Source of the DNA: CAG-964 sp902789345
GTDB lineage: Bacteria > Bacillota > Clostridia > Oscillospirales > Acutalibacteraceae
DNA length: 26,248 nt
Direction: 5' to 3' (one strand)
Assembly (NCBI GenBank): GCA_052117325.1
Contig: JBQKJJ010000023.1
Positions 25,518 to 26,248 of the stretch are shown piece by piece. Within the stretch, counting starts at the first letter, position 1. Each line of letters starts with the position of its first letter. The translations under genes were made by a program, and so were the position numbers. The notes below the pieces were generated by a model. It made no database searches, was not told the origin of the DNA, and saw only the letters and a program-made list of their open reading frames with translations.

Positions 25518-25542
25518 CTATTTTTCTTTTGTTGGTTACAAT
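25514..25542 (+). promoter_or_regulatory. strong promoter of the 162-residue gene
   Basis: TTGACT (25514-25519) and TACAAT (25537-25542) are separated by 17 bases. The predicted start, about 25549, falls almost directly on the ribosome binding site. The -35 overlaps the stop codon of the preceding phage relic. Confidence 0.65.
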
Positions 25543-25561
25543 ATGTATTAAGGTGATATGT

Positions 25562-26050
25562 ATGAAAAAAATTGATTTTGATGAAATTAAAAGATGTTAT
25601 ATAAATGCAAGAAATGAACAAAGAAAAAGTTTAATAGACTCCTTAGTAAACGAAAAAAATGGTTATTCAGTTGTGACTCGAGGTCGTGCTGGAAGGGGTA
25701 GTACAAAGTATACTTCTGGTAAATCTTTGACACCTACATATGATTTAAGCAATCATATGTGGATTGAAGCAAGTAAATCTATTGAGAATGACAACGATGA
25801 AGTCCATTTTCTAATTAGCTTTAATCCCTATGAAGTTGATAAAAATTCTGGTAATCCTCATCATTTATATGATAGAATTGGTGTTCAAGCATATATTGAA
25901 GAAAATACTGTAGAAAATATGAGAACGGATATGATTATTACTAAATGGAGTTTACCTCTAGACGATAAGGAAAGGGATGATTTTATAAATTATTTAGATA
26001 AAATTTGCGCAATGTTTGAAACATGGATAAGAAACATGGATAAAAAATAA
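25562..26050 (+). CDS. unrecognised 162-residue soluble protein
   Basis: I do not recognise the family. The product is soluble and mixed charged, beginning KKIDFDEIKRCYINARNEQR. A middle stretch TRGRAGRGSTKYTSGKSLTP is rich in R, G, S and T. A beta-rich half (VHFLISFNPYEVDKNSG, RIGVQAYIEEN, TDMIITKWSLP) follows, and a C-terminal helix (FINYLDKICAMFETWIRNMD) ends it. No signal peptide, membrane segment or metal motif is evident. ATG 25562 is preceded by AAGGTGA; the longer in-frame start at 25514 would add a hydrophobic leader that lies on the promoter, and I reject it. The gene is intact with its own promoter and terminator, inside a decayed prophage, so it may be a retained accessory gene. 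Confidence 0.75.
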   Translation: MKKIDFDEIKRCYINARNEQRKSLIDSLVNEKNGYSVVTRGRAGRGSTKYTSGKSLTPTYDLSNHMWIEASKSIENDNDEVHFLISFNPYEVDKNSGNPHHLYDRIGVQAYIEENTVENMRTDMIITKWSLPLDDKERDDFINYLDKICAMFETWIRNMDKK

Positions 26051-26069
26051 ATCTATAATTAAAGTTATG

Positions 26070-26101
26070 GGCATTTGTTAGAAATAACAAGTGCCTTTTT
26101 T
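26070..26101 (+). terminator. rho-independent terminator after the 162-residue gene
   Basis: GGCATTTGTTA and TAACAAGTGCC pair (one wobble) around GAAA, followed by TTTTTT. The second IS200-like copy begins at its T-run. Confidence 0.85.
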
Positions 26102-26248
26102 ATACTGGTATAAAAAAAACACCTGCAATGCAGGTGGAATGGACGGACTTTAGTGTCAGAATAAGTAGATATTGACAGAAAAAGCTCCGTTTTGATAGAG
26201 TATAAGTGGCTACCAACCGCATAGACTCAAACGAAACGGAGGACATTA
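26100..26248 (+). mobile_element. left end of a second IS200-like element, tnpA start just off the window
   Basis: 26100-26166 repeats 21530-21597 with only two visible differences: one substitution and one single-base indel. It has the hairpin CACCTGC-AAT-GCAGGTG (26120-26136). Unlike the first copy it continues with a leader ending CGGAGGACATTA at the window edge, where the next bases should give the tnpA ATG. In the first copy this leader and the N-terminal part of tnpA were deleted. Identity of the transposase is inferred from the first copy. Confidence 0.75.
26185..26241 (+). promoter_or_regulatory. leader hairpin that covers the tnpA ribosome binding site
   Basis: CTCCGTTT (26185-26192) pairs with AAACGGAG (26234-26241), and GAGT (26198-26201) with ACTC (26225-26228). 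The right arm contains most of the ribosome binding site GGAGG. This fits the known low expression of IS200 transposases, where a 5' mRNA stem blocks translation. Confidence 0.6.

Overview
The window looks like a piece of a low-GC, gut-type Clostridia (Bacillota) chromosome. This is inferred from the AT-rich coding style, strong GGAGG ribosome binding sites, clostridial prophage and IS200-like remnants, a sortase substrate of the SPQTG type and a gut-clostridial style reductase-ended NRPS. The species cannot be named from the sequence alone.

Layout. (1) 1-1125: the trailer end of a CRISPR array with 17 repeats and 16 complete spacers. The repeat resembles type III-A repeats. No cas genes are in the window, and the leader lies off the left edge. 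(2) 1199-3396: an HD-domain hydrolase, a SAM methyltransferase and a six-helix membrane protein, the last behind an elaborate promoter/terminator/inverted-repeat region. (3) 3672-16817: one apparent operon. It encodes a MATE exporter fused to an RsbW-like kinase domain, a 2993-residue NRPS (A-T-C-A-T-C-A-T-R), a STAS anti-sigma-antagonist-like protein, and a membrane sensor with SpoIIE phosphatase plus a second RsbW-like domain. (4) 17197-21528: a higher-GC module with a TetR regulator translationally coupled to a large secreted, cell-wall-anchored protein carrying five 64-residue repeats. (5) 21530-26248: a decayed prophage. It has terL, portal, capsid and connector fragments and two IS200-like pieces. 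Three intact genes sit among the debris: a Fic protein, a lone RelB/DinJ antitoxin and an unrecognised 162-residue protein. At least the Fic and 162-residue genes have good promoters of their own.

The most interesting system is region 3. The kinase, antagonist and phosphatase parts of a partner-switching circuit (RsbW/RsbV/RsbU type) sit in the same operon as a peptide synthetase, with no sigma factor nearby, and one kinase domain is covalently attached to the exporter. My inference is that an external signal read by the phosphatase sets the phosphorylation state of the STAS protein, and that this state controls export or production of a tripeptide aldehyde (or its alcohol or cyclised form) instead of, or in addition to, transcription. 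The parts are read directly from sequence; the circuit logic and product are inference.
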